Shown here in pieces: positions 52,019 through 60,410 of a stretch of 60,467 nt of DNA. The stretch covers positions 1 through 60,467 of the forward strand of contig CAYNEM010000016.1 in the NCBI GenBank assembly GCA_964396265.1. The letters are read 5' to 3'. Below the pieces are notes generated by a model. The model had not been told where the DNA came from and ran no database searches. It saw only the letters and a list, made by a program, of their open reading frames with translations. Made by a program: the position numbers and the translations under genes. Numbering within the stretch: position 1 is the first letter of the stretch; each line of letters begins with the position of its first letter. The DNA is from EA-27 sp964396265 (GTDB lineage: Archaea > Thermoplasmatota > Thermoplasmata > RBG-16-68-12 > EA-27).

Positions 52019-53719
52019 ACTCCGGTTGACCCTGCCGGCGGGCACCGCTATGGGAGTTCGCTTAACACATGCGAGTCGAGAGGTGCAAGACCTCGGCGGA
52101 CGGCTCAGTAACACGCGGACAATCTGCCCTCGGGTGGGGGATAATCTCGGGAAACTGAGAATAATACCCCATAGGTCCGGGATGCTGGAATGCTTCCGGG
52201 CTCAAAGCTCCGGCGCCCGAGGATGGGTCTGCGGCCTATCAGCTTGTAGGGGGTTTAACAGACCCCCTAGGCTTCGACGGGTACGGGCTATGGGAGTAGT
52301 CGCCCGGAGATGGACTCTGAGACACGAGTCCAGGCCCTACGGGGCGCAGCAGTGGCGAAAACTCCGCAATGTGGGAAACCACGACGGGGGAACTCCCAGT
52401 GCGCACGTTTTACGTGCGCTGTTCTTCGGCCTAAAAAGCCGGAGGAGTAAGGGCCGGGTAAGACGGGTGCCAGCCGCCGCGGTAATACCCGCGGCCCGAG
52501 TGGTGTTCATTATTATTGAGCCTAAAACGTCCGTAGCCGGCTCGGTAAATTCCTGGGTAAATCGGGTCGCTCAACGATCCGAATTCCGGGGAGACTGCCG
52601 AGCTCGGGACCGGGAGAGGTCAGAGGTACTCCGGGGGTAGGGGTAAAATCCTGTAATCCTCGGAGGACCACCAGTGGCGAAGGCGTCTGACTAGAACGGA
52701 TCCGACGGTCAGGGACGAAGCCCAGGGGCGCAAACGGGATTAGATACCCCGGTAGTCCTGGGTGTAAACGCTGCAGGCTTGGTGTCGGGGGTCCTACGGG
52801 GGCGCCCGGTGCCGGAGCGAAGGTGTTAAGCCTGCTGCTTGGGGAGTACGGTCGCAAGACTGAAACTTAAAGGGATTGGCGGGGGAGCACCGCAACGGGA
52901 GGAGCGTGCGGTTCAATTGGATTCAACGCCGGAAAACTCACCGGGGGCGACCCTCGCATGAAGGCCAGGTTGATGACCTTGCCTGATTCTGGGAGAGGTG
53001 GTGCATGGCCGTCGTCAGTTCGTACCGTAGGGCGTTCTGTCAAGTCAGATAACGAACGAGACCCTTGCCCATAGTTGCTACGTCTTCCTTCGGGAGGGCG
53101 GCACTTTATGGGGACCGCTAGCGCTAAGCTAGAGGAAGGAGAGGTCAACGGTAGGTCCGTATGCCCCGAATCCCCCGGGCTACACGCGCGCTACAAAGGA
53201 CGGGACAATGGGTTCCGACCTCGAGAGAGGGAGGCAATCCCGAAACCCGTTCGCAGTTCAGACTGAGGGCTGTAACCCGCCCTCACGAAGATGGATTCCG
53301 TAGTAATCGCGTGTCAACATCACGCGGTGAATAAGCCCCTGCTCCTTGCACACACCGCCCGTCAAGCCACCCGAGTTGGGCTCCAGTGAGGTTGCGATCT
53401 TTGTCGCGCTCGAACTGAGGTTCAGCAAGGAGGGCTAAGTCGTAAAGTGCGTGTTGCGACTCCAGGACCGTAAGGTCCCGGAACAAACCTGGCTATATGC
53501 GGGGAACTCCGAGTATCCTCGGGTACCGCCTTATCTGGCGGTAAAAATCCCGAGGTGCGGACAATCCGCAGGGAAGGCCGGCCGCAAGGCCGGAACCCTC
53601 AGAGACTGCACGCCGGGCTCCTGCGAAAGCAGGATGATGATACAGTCCACGCCCCATGGCGACATGGGGAGAACGTGAACAAGGTATCTGTAGGGGAACC
53701 TGCAGATGGATCACCTCCT
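52019..53719 (+). rRNA. rrs: 16S ribosomal RNA, interrupted by a group I intron
   Basis: The 5' end has TCCGGTTGACCCTGCCGG; universal blocks follow (CAGCCGCCGCGGTAA at ~52471, AGATACCCCGGTAGTCC at ~52742, CACACCGCCCGTCAAG at ~53350), and the 3' end is GGATCACCTCCT. The gene is 1701 bases; removing the intron at 53444-53677 leaves exons of 1425 and 42 bases, about 1467 in all, normal for archaea. The second exon carries the anti-Shine-Dalgarno sequence, so splicing is needed for a working small subunit. No 23S, tRNA-Ala or 5S follows. Confidence 0.97.
53444..53677 (+). ncRNA. Group I self-splicing intron in 16S, insertion after U1498
   Basis: 234 bases with no ORF. The 5' exon ends AGUCGU (53438-53443) and pairs with internal guide GCGACU (53456-53461), giving P1 with a U-G pair at the splice site; UGUU (53452-53455) pairs with 3' exon AACA as P10; the intron ends in G. 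P2 (GGACC/GGUCC, GUAA loop), P3 (CCUGGC 53488-53493 with GCCGGG 53612-53617), P4 (UGCGG 53498-53502 with CCGCA 53566-53570), P5, P6 (GCAA loop), P7 (GACUG 53604-53608 with CAGUC 53643-53647), P8 (GAAA loop) and P9 (GCGA loop, 53652-53669) are all readable. Elements like AAUCCGCAG, CAGAGACUG and ACAGUCC are the classic Q, R and S boxes. It is small because peripheral domains are absent. Confidence 0.95.
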
Positions 53720-53805
53720 AAGTCCTACGGTAAAAAGGAACTTGGAAGGATCTGCGGCTCCCGCAACGGGAGCCTATGAAGCAGGTCTACCTTGGCAAGG
53801 AAGCG

Positions 53806-53824
53806 GGATTCCGTCGATCGAGCG
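53806..53824 (+). other. Right strand of pre-16S processing stem
   Basis: GGATTCCGT-C-GATCGAGCG pairs with 51941-51959, closing the precursor stem about 85 bases after the 16S end. The homing endonuclease gene lies beyond it. Confidence 0.7.
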
Positions 53825-53923
53825 TTGGGCCCTCCACCAAATTCTTTATGTTGGAAGGGCGAGCGTGAGCACTTTCGTCCTCCCCCGCGATGGCTGTAAA
53901 CTCTCGAGTGCTCTCAAGCGTCT

Positions 53924-54442
53924 GTGAGTCGAGCATATCTCCTAGGCGCGATGCACGACGGAACGGTCCGCCTTCGAACGATGCGGATCAGCCAAAAAGA
54001 AGAGTCGTACGTATTGTTCTTGCGCAATCTCATCGTTTCCATGGGAGCACGGGCATGGACATACCGCGAGGGCCACGATCGGAATGTTTTCGTCGTGGAG
54101 TTCTCGAGAAGCTTCCTTGATCGAGCGCGGTTGGTCACTCGAGACGACCGAATCGACTATGTTCGGGGCTATTTCGACGCCGAGGGCGGCGTACCCTCGC
54201 GCCCTCAGGCCGAACCCTACCTGTACTTCGCCCAGAAAGACAAGGAGGACCTGTTGCACCTACGGGGCATTCTCGTCTCGCTGAGGATTCGGTGCGGCCG
54301 GATGCACAATCCAAGCATAGGTGCCGATCCAGACTACTGGCGGTTCTACGTGAGGCGGCAAAGCCATCGGGCGTTCTGCGAATTAATCGGTTCATGGCAT
54401 CCCCGCAAAGCCCTGGCGCTCGCTAACATCGTAAGGCGCTAG
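53924..54442 (+). CDS. Free-standing LAGLIDADG homing endonuclease
   Basis: 172 residues with two LAGLIDADG motifs, AYLLGAMHDGTV and DYVRGYFDAEGGV, about 70 residues apart, so one chain can form the two-fold active site. Asp residues for metal binding are present in both. The GTG at 53924 is the first start after an in-frame stop at 53897; the first motif begins at residue 4, so the N-terminus is very short. It lies 204 bases after the 16S end and outside the processing stem, with a TATA-like TTCTTTATG near 53842. It probably cuts intron-less 16S genes at the intron site; that target is inferred from position only. It overlaps the corA 3' end by four bases. Confidence 0.85.
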   Translation: MSRAYLLGAMHDGTVRLRTMRISQKEESYVLFLRNLIVSMGARAWTYREGHDRNVFVVEFSRSFLDRARLVTRDDRIDYVRGYFDAEGGVPSRPQAEPYLYFAQKDKEDLLHLRGILVSLRIRCGRMHNPSIGADPDYWRFYVRRQSHRAFCELIGSWHPRKALALANIVRR

Positions 54443-55404
54443 AGCCACGCCCGGGTCCTCATGTACCAGATGATCGACGCGGTCGTCCCGGCCATGAGGA
54501 CGAGGGCGGAGTAGAAGGCAGCCTCGGAGTGGATTCCCGGAAAGCCGACGTTCATCCCGTACGCGCTCGTGATGATTGCGAGGGGCAGGGTGACCGTGAA
54601 GATGATCGTGAGCACCTTGATCACCTGGTTGATCTGGTTCGAGACGATCGTGGTCTGCACTTCCATCAGGCTCGTCACGATTTCACGGTACGTGTCGAGT
54701 GTGTCGAGGGCCCGAATCATGTGGTCGTACACGTCCCGGAGGTAGTTCCGCGTCTCCTTCTTGAAGTACGGAAGCTCGAGGCGCGTGAGCGTCATGAACG
54801 CGTCGCGCTGGGGGCGGAGGGCGTTCCGGAGGAGTAGGAGGTCCGTGCGGATTGCATGGATCCTCTCGATCCGAACCTCGGACCCGGCCTCGACCATCTG
54901 CTTTTCGATGTCCTGGATGATCGTCTCGAGGCGGTCGATGTGCGGGAAGTACGACTCGACGAGGGTGTCGAGGATCGTGTAGAACAGGTAGTCGGACCCG
55001 TTCTTGAGGAGGCGCGGCGCCTGGCGGCGGATCTTCACGCGAACGTCCTCGAGCTGGGGGAAGATCTTGTCGTGGATCGTGATCAGGAACTTCTTCGCGA
55101 GGAACATGCTCAGCTGGTCCGTCTCGATCTCCTCGCCCCACACGATCGTCCGCGTGACCTCGAAAAGGACGTTCTCGTATGTCTCCACCTTCGGCGGCGT
55201 GTCGGGCCGGGCGGAGTCCTCGAGCGCGAGCGGGTGGAGGCCGAACAGGGTCTCGAGCTCCTCGAGCGTGCGGGCATCGGGGTCGATGATGTTGATCCAG
55301 ACGACCGGGAGTTTCTCCGTGAGCTCGCGTGCGCGCCCGACCGTCACGTCCAACTCCTCGGTGAACTCCGTCGGGGAGTAGGCAAGCACGTCGATGCGCG
55401 CCAT
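54439..55404 (-). CDS. corA: CorA-family magnesium transporter
   Basis: 321 residues. The long N-terminal cytosolic part (alpha/beta, then long helices such as YLRDVYDHMIRALDTLDTYR) is followed by two C-terminal membrane helices (VLTIIFTVTLPLAIITSA and FYSALVLMAGTTASIIWYM) and the YGMNVG signature between them, which forms the ion filter. CorA is a pentameric Mg2+ channel, sometimes also for Co2+ or Ni2+. The ATG at 55404 is 27 bases from a TATA box, so the mRNA is leaderless. Confidence 0.93.
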   Translation of the reverse strand: MARIDVLAYSPTEFTEELDVTVGRARELTEKLPVVWINIIDPDARTLEELETLFGLHPLALEDSARPDTPPKVETYENVLFEVTRTIVWGEEIETDQLSMFLAKKFLITIHDKIFPQLEDVRVKIRRQAPRLLKNGSDYLFYTILDTLVESYFPHIDRLETIIQDIEKQMVEAGSEVRIERIHAIRTDLLLLRNALRPQRDAFMTLTRLELPYFKKETRNYLRDVYDHMIRALDTLDTYREIVTSLMEVQTTIVSNQINQVIKVLTIIFTVTLPLAIITSAYGMNVGFPGIHSEAAFYSALVLMAGTTASIIWYMRTRAWL

Positions 55405-55426
55405 CGGGCGGGCACGGAGAGGGCCG

Positions 55427-55436
55427 TTATAAAAAC
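55427..55436 (-). promoter_or_regulatory. TATA box for corA
   Basis: Read on the minus strand, GTTTTTATAA (TTATAAAAAC on plus) is centred about 27 bases before the corA ATG. Confidence 0.7.
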
Positions 55437-55455
55437 GTTCTGACCTCGTTGCGCC

Positions 55456-56592
55456 TCAGGGGACAGGTCGTCGCGCGCGCCGTCGCCAGAGGTACACGCC
55501 GCCAAGTCCGACCGGGATCGCCGCCAACGCGAGGTAGTACGGAGGCGTCGACTCGTCGTATCCGAACACGCGTGTGCCCGGGTGGAGGTCGTGCCACGCG
55601 AACCAGAAGCCGTACACGAACTCCGCGCGCGTGAGGTTGCCATTCGCCCCCTCGCCCGTGAGGATTGAAAAGCGTTCGCCGCCCGGGTCCACGAGTTCGT
55701 TGGTCGCGGAGTCCACGGTGAACGTCCGATCCTCCAGGAGGAACACGTTTGCACTTCCAGGGACGCGCCCGCCTGCCGGGGGCCTCCACAAGGTGACGAC
55801 GAGGGATTCGCCGCCGACGGTCACGGGCACGACCCGGAGCCGGTCGAGGGCAGGCAGCGGGACTGCGAGCGCATCGCCGCCGCGCGCGAGGCCGACGACG
55901 TACGTCTTCGGGTGGAACCGAAGGTCCGGGTAACGGATCGGCTCGTACGTCGCGTTGGTCTCGGAGTACAGGGACGTGCTGTTGTCGTATGGGCTGCTGT
56001 CGTAGCTCGTGAATCCGAAGGGGACGAGGCACGGATTCGGGCAGAGGACGGGACCCCACGGGCGCGCGACCGTCGACGCCTCGGGGCGGAGGGCCGCCCA
56101 CTCCTGGTAGGGCAGGCGCGCGAAGTCGACGGTCTTCAGCCTCGTTCCGTGATACGTGCCGTTGATTGCGACGCCGAGGATCTGCGGCCACAGGCTCCCG
56201 GTCTCCCGGTCGAACATCACCTTGTTGTTCGACAGGAGGAGGCCGGAGCTGCCGAACGTGAGCACGCGTCCGTCGTACGTCCGCTCGAACACGAGCCCAG
56301 TGCCGCACAATGGGCAGAGGGAGACGACGATCGGGACGCCGCCGACGACGTCGTTCACGACCTCGTGCCAGTGCATGAGCTTGAGCGGATACGTCCGCGA
56401 CTCGTTGCCGATCGTGACGCCGACGACCTCGTCCCACGCGTACACGTAAGGTTCGTCGTCGAACCTCGGCTGGACGATCGAGTCGAGCGCGTCCCAGGGC
56501 GCGATCGGGTACAGTTCCTCGAGGTCCACGTGGTCCGCGGAGACGATGGGGAGCGCGAGGACGAGGATCACCACCGCCATCAGGGCCCGCAC
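55456..56592 (-). CDS. DUF3179-family exported protein
   Basis: 378 residues. It has a signal peptide (MAVVILVLALPIVSADH; the GTG at 56592 or the ATG at 56580 could start it) and a single helix plus RRRARR at the C-terminus, so it is probably anchored outside. DUF3179 signatures: YPLKLMHWHEVVNDVVGGVPIVVSLCPLCGTGLVF, with the CPLCG motif, and GSSGLLLSNNKVMFDRETGSLW. The family is found in archaea and bacteria; its function is unknown. A second pair of cysteines (CPNPC) lies midway. Confidence 0.87.
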   Translation of the reverse strand: MRALMAVVILVLALPIVSADHVDLEELYPIAPWDALDSIVQPRFDDEPYVYAWDEVVGVTIGNESRTYPLKLMHWHEVVNDVVGGVPIVVSLCPLCGTGLVFERTYDGRVLTFGSSGLLLSNNKVMFDRETGSLWPQILGVAINGTYHGTRLKTVDFARLPYQEWAALRPEASTVARPWGPVLCPNPCLVPFGFTSYDSSPYDNSTSLYSETNATYEPIRYPDLRFHPKTYVVGLARGGDALAVPLPALDRLRVVPVTVGGESLVVTLWRPPAGGRVPGSANVFLLEDRTFTVDSATNELVDPGGERFSILTGEGANGNLTRAEFVYGFWFAWHDLHPGTRVFGYDESTPPYYLALAAIPVGLGGVYLWRRRARRPVP

Positions 56593-56660
56593 GTCGTTTT
56601 CATGGGGGCAACGGTCTTAAGGGTTCCCCAGATTCTGGCCATGATTGACCGGAGGCAAAC

Positions 56661-57290
56661 GTGCGGGGCGCGATCGTGTTGGCGGGGGGGCCGTCGCGGC
56701 GGCTCGGCCGTCCGAAGGCGTTCGTCGAAATCGGCGGCGTCCCGATGATCGTTCGCGTGGTAGCCGCAGCGCGCGAAGTCGCGGACGAGGTCGTCGTCGT
56801 GGCTCGAGGGGAGTTGGCGGCGAGGATCGAAAGGTCTCTCCCCTTCGTCCTCGTGGCCCGTGACGGGAGCCGTATTCAGTCTCCGCTCGTCGGGCTCGTT
56901 GCGGGCGCCGCGATGGCGCGGCCCGACTACGTGGCGGCGCTCCCCTGCGATCTCCCGTTCGTGAGGCCTGCCCTCTTGCGTCGTCTATTCTCCGCGGCCA
57001 AAGACCGGGATGCCGCGATCCCCCGATGGCCGAGCGGGATGATCGAGCCGCTCGTGGCCGTGTACGCCAGACGACCCCTGCTCCTCGCGGCAAGGGCAGC
57101 CCTCGAAGCGGGGGACAGGTCGAACCACTCGATGGTCGATCGGCTCGGCGACGTGCGCTACGTGGACATCACCCGTTTGCGCTCCACGGATCCTCAGCTC
57201 GTCTCCTTCACGAACGTGAACTCGCCCGCGGACCTGGCACGCGCGCGCCGGATGGCCACGCGATTCGCTCAGGGCCCGCGTACACGTTGA
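56661..57290 (+). CDS. mobA: Molybdenum cofactor guanylyltransferase MobA
   Basis: 209 residues. It joins GMP from GTP to molybdopterin to make MGD, the cofactor form used by formate-dehydrogenase-type enzymes. Signature IVLAGGPSRRLGRPKAFVEIGG (nucleotide-binding loop, LAGGxSxRxGxxK), ALPCDLPFV (metal-binding Asp) and a later region PRWPSGMIEPLVAVYARR fit the family. GTG start. It converges with fdhD and overlaps its 3' end by 83 bases. The molybdoenzyme further right is its likely client. Confidence 0.9.
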   Translation: MRGAIVLAGGPSRRLGRPKAFVEIGGVPMIVRVVAAAREVADEVVVVARGELAARIERSLPFVLVARDGSRIQSPLVGLVAGAAMARPDYVAALPCDLPFVRPALLRRLFSAAKDRDAAIPRWPSGMIEPLVAVYARRPLLLAARAALEAGDRSNHSMVDRLGDVRYVDITRLRSTDPQLVSFTNVNSPADLARARRMATRFAQGPRTR

Positions 57291-58098
57291 AGGACGTCCC
57301 CCGGAGGAACCCGACGAGCGTCATCCCGAACTCTTTGGCGGTGTCCACCGCCAGACTAGATGGCGCCCCCACCGCCGCCACGAACGGGATTCCCGCCATG
57401 AGAGCCTTCTGCAGGATCTCGAAGCTCGCGCGACCGCTGACGAGCATCGCATGGTCATAGAGAGGGACCTCGCCCTCGAGGAACCGCTCCCCGACGAGCT
57501 TGTCGACCGCGTTATGGCGGCCGACGTCCTCCTTGAGCGCGACGGCCGTGCCGTCTTCACGGAACAGCGCGGCCGCATGGAGGCCCCCCGTGCGGTCGAA
57601 CACGCTCTGCTTCTCGCGCAGGGCGTCGGGCCACGAGGTGAGCGTTTTGGCGGCGATGCGCGGGCGGTCCTTCGGAAGCGTTGGCGGCTCTCGTACCTTG
57701 ACCGCGTCGAGGGTCGCCTTCCCGCAAACGCCGCACGACGAGCTCGTGAAGAAGGAGCGCAGCGTGCGCGACAAGTCGAGGGGCACCTTCTCCTGGAGGA
57801 AGACGCTCACGACGTTGAACTCCTGTTTCTGCCCCGGGTCGACGCAGTACTCAATCCGCCAGAAGTCGTCGCGACGGCGCACGACGCCCTCGGCAAACAG
57901 GAAGCCGGCGGCGAGCGCGAAGTCGTCCCCCGGCGTTCGCATCGTCACCGCCAGGCTGTGCGAATGCTCGTGTCCCTCGCGCGACTCCACGACGCGGATT
58001 TCGAGCGGCTCCTCGATCGCGAGGACGTCGTCCGCCTCCTCCGCGCGCCCCTCGCGCACCCTTCGTACCTTCGCGGGCGTGGTCGAAGGTCTGTTCAC
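57208..58098 (-). CDS. fdhD: FdhD-type sulfurtransferase for formate dehydrogenase
   Basis: 296 residues. FdhD delivers sulfur to the molybdenum cofactor of formate dehydrogenases. Seen: SHSLAVTMRTPGDDFALAAGFL, the CxxC loop SSSCGVCGK (sulfur carrier), EDVGRHNAVDKLVGE, SGRASFEILQKAL, and the usual ending GTSFNVYAGPERI, after which 18-20 extra residues read across the end of mobA. The GTG start (58098) overlaps the stop of the molybdoenzyme gene (GTGA), so they are coupled. Confidence 0.93.
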   Translation of the reverse strand: MNRPSTTPAKVRRVREGRAEEADDVLAIEEPLEIRVVESREGHEHSHSLAVTMRTPGDDFALAAGFLFAEGVVRRRDDFWRIEYCVDPGQKQEFNVVSVFLQEKVPLDLSRTLRSFFTSSSCGVCGKATLDAVKVREPPTLPKDRPRIAAKTLTSWPDALREKQSVFDRTGGLHAAALFREDGTAVALKEDVGRHNAVDKLVGERFLEGEVPLYDHAMLVSGRASFEILQKALMAGIPFVAAVGAPSSLAVDTAKEFGMTLVGFLRGTSFNVYAGPERIAWPSGARVPGPRASSRS

Positions 58099-60332
58099 GC
58101 GCCGCCCCCCGTCGCGATGCGCACGTCGGCATTGTAGTCCGGCATGCCGCACTGCGGGTCCACCACGCCCCGCCGGATGACCGCGTTCGCCTCCGGCCAA
58201 TACATCTGCACATTGCGCGGCTTGATCGCGACGACCTTGCAACGACCGTGGAACGAGCCCACCTCGGACTGGACCGTCACGGGATCTCCCTCCCTCAATC
58301 CGAGGGCGGCCACGTCCTCGGCGCTCATGAGTACGTCCTCCCGTCGCGCGTCGATCATCGGGTCGCGGTCCCGATGCACCATGCTGTTGAACTGCTTGCC
58401 GCGCCGCGTGCTCAGGAGGAAAGTCCCGTCCGGAAGGTCGAGCTCCGGGGGCCGCAGGGGAGTGAACCGCGCGCGTCCGTCGGGCGTGGGGAAAACGCCG
58501 CCGGCGCACAGGAGAGGGCCTCCCCACTGCACCGCGTCCCCCTTCTTCATGAGATGCTGGATCCCGTCGTAAAAGGGGACCGTGAGCGCGATCTCCTCGC
58601 GGATCTTGGCGGCGTCGTCCATGCGGATGAGGGCCTCACGGTCAGGGCGAACACGCGCGGCGAGGTCCACGAGGATCTCCCATTCCGTTCGCGCCTCGCC
58701 GATCCGCGGGCCCGGGATTTCCGGGCTGAAGTAGATCCGCCGCTCCGTGGACGTCTCCGTGCCGCCGCCCTTCTGCTCGTACCTCGTCGCGGCGGGAAGG
58801 AGGACGACCGTCTCCGCGGGGTCGACGAGCATCTGGCGGGTGACGACGATGTCCTGGTGGACGCGGAGCGGGACGCGGGCGAGGGCCTCTTGGACGAAGT
58901 CGGGCTCCGGGAGCGTCTCGAGGAAGTTCCCGCCAATCGAGTACAGCACGTCGATTCGCCCCTCGTGGGCCGCCTGGATCATCTCAACCGAGTTGAGGCC
59001 GTGGGTCGTCGGGGGACGGAACCCCCACGCACGCTCGAGCCGGGCCGTGTTCGCGTCGTCCATGTCGTCGCCGCCCGGGAACTTGTCGGGCACGCACCCG
59101 ACCTCCGCGCCTCCCTGCACGCCGCTGTGGCCGCGAATCGGCATCAGGCCGCACTTCTCACGTCCGACCATGCCCCGCGCGAGCGCGAGGTTCGCGATCG
59201 CTTCGACGTTGTCGACGCCGAACCGGTGCTGCGTGATGCCCATGGACCACACGAACACCGCCGTGCGAGCTTCCTCATATCTCCGCGCGAAGTCGAGCAT
59301 TTCCTCGCGGCTCAGCCCCGAGTACTTTTCGAGTGTCTCCCAGGACTGCGCCGCCAGGGAGCCCCGTAGGGCTTCGAACCCGGTCGTGTGATCGCGGACG
59401 AACGCCTCGTCGATCCCGCCCCGCTCGATCAAATGCTTGAGCACTCCATTGATGAACGCGATGTCGCCTCCCGTGTGGACGAGGTAGAACCGGTCCGCGA
59501 TCTTCGTTCCGAACACGGCGGACTCGAGGACGCTCGGGACCCAGTACCGCTCCAACCCGGGCTCGCGGAACGGGTTCACGACGAGGACGCGGGTCCCCGC
59601 GCGCTTCGCGTAGTAAAGGTACTTCGTCGTCACCGGCTGGTTGTTCGGTACGTCGGAGCCGAAGAACACGAGAAGGTCGGCGCCGATCCAATCGGTGTAC
59701 GAACAGGTGCTGGCGCCGACGCCGATCGTCTTCTTGAGGCCGGTGGTGCTCGGGGCGTGGCACACGCGGGAGGAATTGTCGACGTTGTTCGTCCCGAGGA
59801 GTCGCGCGACCTTCTGCGCGACGTAGTACGTCTCGTTCGTGACGCCGCGCGAGGTCACGTAGAACGCGAGGCGATCCGGAGGGACCGCGCGCATCTTGGC
59901 GGCGATCGTGTCGAGGGCGTCGCTCCATGCGATCCGCCGGAATCCGCGTTCGCCATTTCGGCGGATCATCGGATAGGGGAGGCGGCCAAGATTACGGAGC
60001 GCGCGCGAGGACTGGCGGCGGAGGGGCTCGACGTCCGCGAGGAGGCAGGGATCGAGCGCCCCCATCGTGTTGAGCTTCAGGAGGTTGAGCCGGACCGTGC
60101 ACAGGTGCACGCCCTTCATGGTAAAATCCCGCAGCCCCGTCGTGCCGAGCGCGCACCCGTCGCACACCCCGTCCGCGAGGATGCGCCACGCGTAGCGTGG
60201 ATGCGCCTTGTTCTCCCAGGCGGTCCGCAGGATCTCCAGATAGTGATGAGGCTTCACCTCGCCTAGGCCGTTCGGCATGCCGCCGACCCAGAGGGCCGGA
60301 TCGAGCTTCCTCCGGGGCGGCGCCGGCTGCAT
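58095..60332 (-). CDS. FdhF/YdeP-family molybdopterin oxidoreductase
   Basis: 745 residues. A bis-MGD enzyme of the formate-dehydrogenase-like YdeP branch. The N-terminus has CDGCALGTTGL and HLC, likely the iron-sulfur ligands; then molybdopterin-binding regions NNVDNSSRVCHAPSTTGLKK and FFGSDVPNNQPV, and a C-terminal domain with TRRGKQFNSMVHRDRDPM. The family's metal ligand at the active site is not clear from sequence, and the substrate of YdeP-type proteins is uncertain; formate is one possibility. fdhD and mobA beside it complete a small molybdoenzyme cluster. No electron-transfer subunit is in the window. ATG at 60332. Confidence 0.9.
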   Translation of the reverse strand: MQPAPPRRKLDPALWVGGMPNGLGEVKPHHYLEILRTAWENKAHPRYAWRILADGVCDGCALGTTGLRDFTMKGVHLCTVRLNLLKLNTMGALDPCLLADVEPLRRQSSRALRNLGRLPYPMIRRNGERGFRRIAWSDALDTIAAKMRAVPPDRLAFYVTSRGVTNETYYVAQKVARLLGTNNVDNSSRVCHAPSTTGLKKTIGVGASTCSYTDWIGADLLVFFGSDVPNNQPVTTKYLYYAKRAGTRVLVVNPFREPGLERYWVPSVLESAVFGTKIADRFYLVHTGGDIAFINGVLKHLIERGGIDEAFVRDHTTGFEALRGSLAAQSWETLEKYSGLSREEMLDFARRYEEARTAVFVWSMGITQHRFGVDNVEAIANLALARGMVGREKCGLMPIRGHSGVQGGAEVGCVPDKFPGGDDMDDANTARLERAWGFRPPTTHGLNSVEMIQAAHEGRIDVLYSIGGNFLETLPEPDFVQEALARVPLRVHQDIVVTRQMLVDPAETVVLLPAATRYEQKGGGTETSTERRIYFSPEIPGPRIGEARTEWEILVDLAARVRPDREALIRMDDAAKIREEIALTVPFYDGIQHLMKKGDAVQWGGPLLCAGGVFPTPDGRARFTPLRPPELDLPDGTFLLSTRRGKQFNSMVHRDRDPMIDARREDVLMSAEDVAALGLREGDPVTVQSEVGSFHGRCKVVAIKPRNVQMYWPEANAVIRRGVVDPQCGMPDYNADVRIATGGGA

Positions 60333-60379
60333 GCGCGGGTCATCGCGGGCGGCCTATTTCCGCTTTCAGCGGCGCGACC

Positions 60380-60387
60380 TTTTTATC
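60380..60387 (+). promoter_or_regulatory. TATA box for tRNA-Pro
   Basis: TTTTTATC is centred 27 bases before the first base of the tRNA. Confidence 0.6.
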
Positions 60388-60410
60388 CGCGAGCCTCATG
60401 CGAGAAGCGA

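Noticed and set aside
51855..52640. Open frames inside the 16S gene
   Set aside because: They overlap conserved rRNA blocks and have no protein features.
53444..53677. Reading the 16S insertion as a bulge-helix-bulge archaeal intron
   Set aside because: The junctions do not form a bulge-helix-bulge, while P1, P10, P7 and the Q/R/S boxes fit group I exactly.
53720..53805. tRNA gene in the spacer behind 16S
   Set aside because: The CTCCCGCAACGGGAG hairpin is present, but no cloverleaf with T-arm can be formed.
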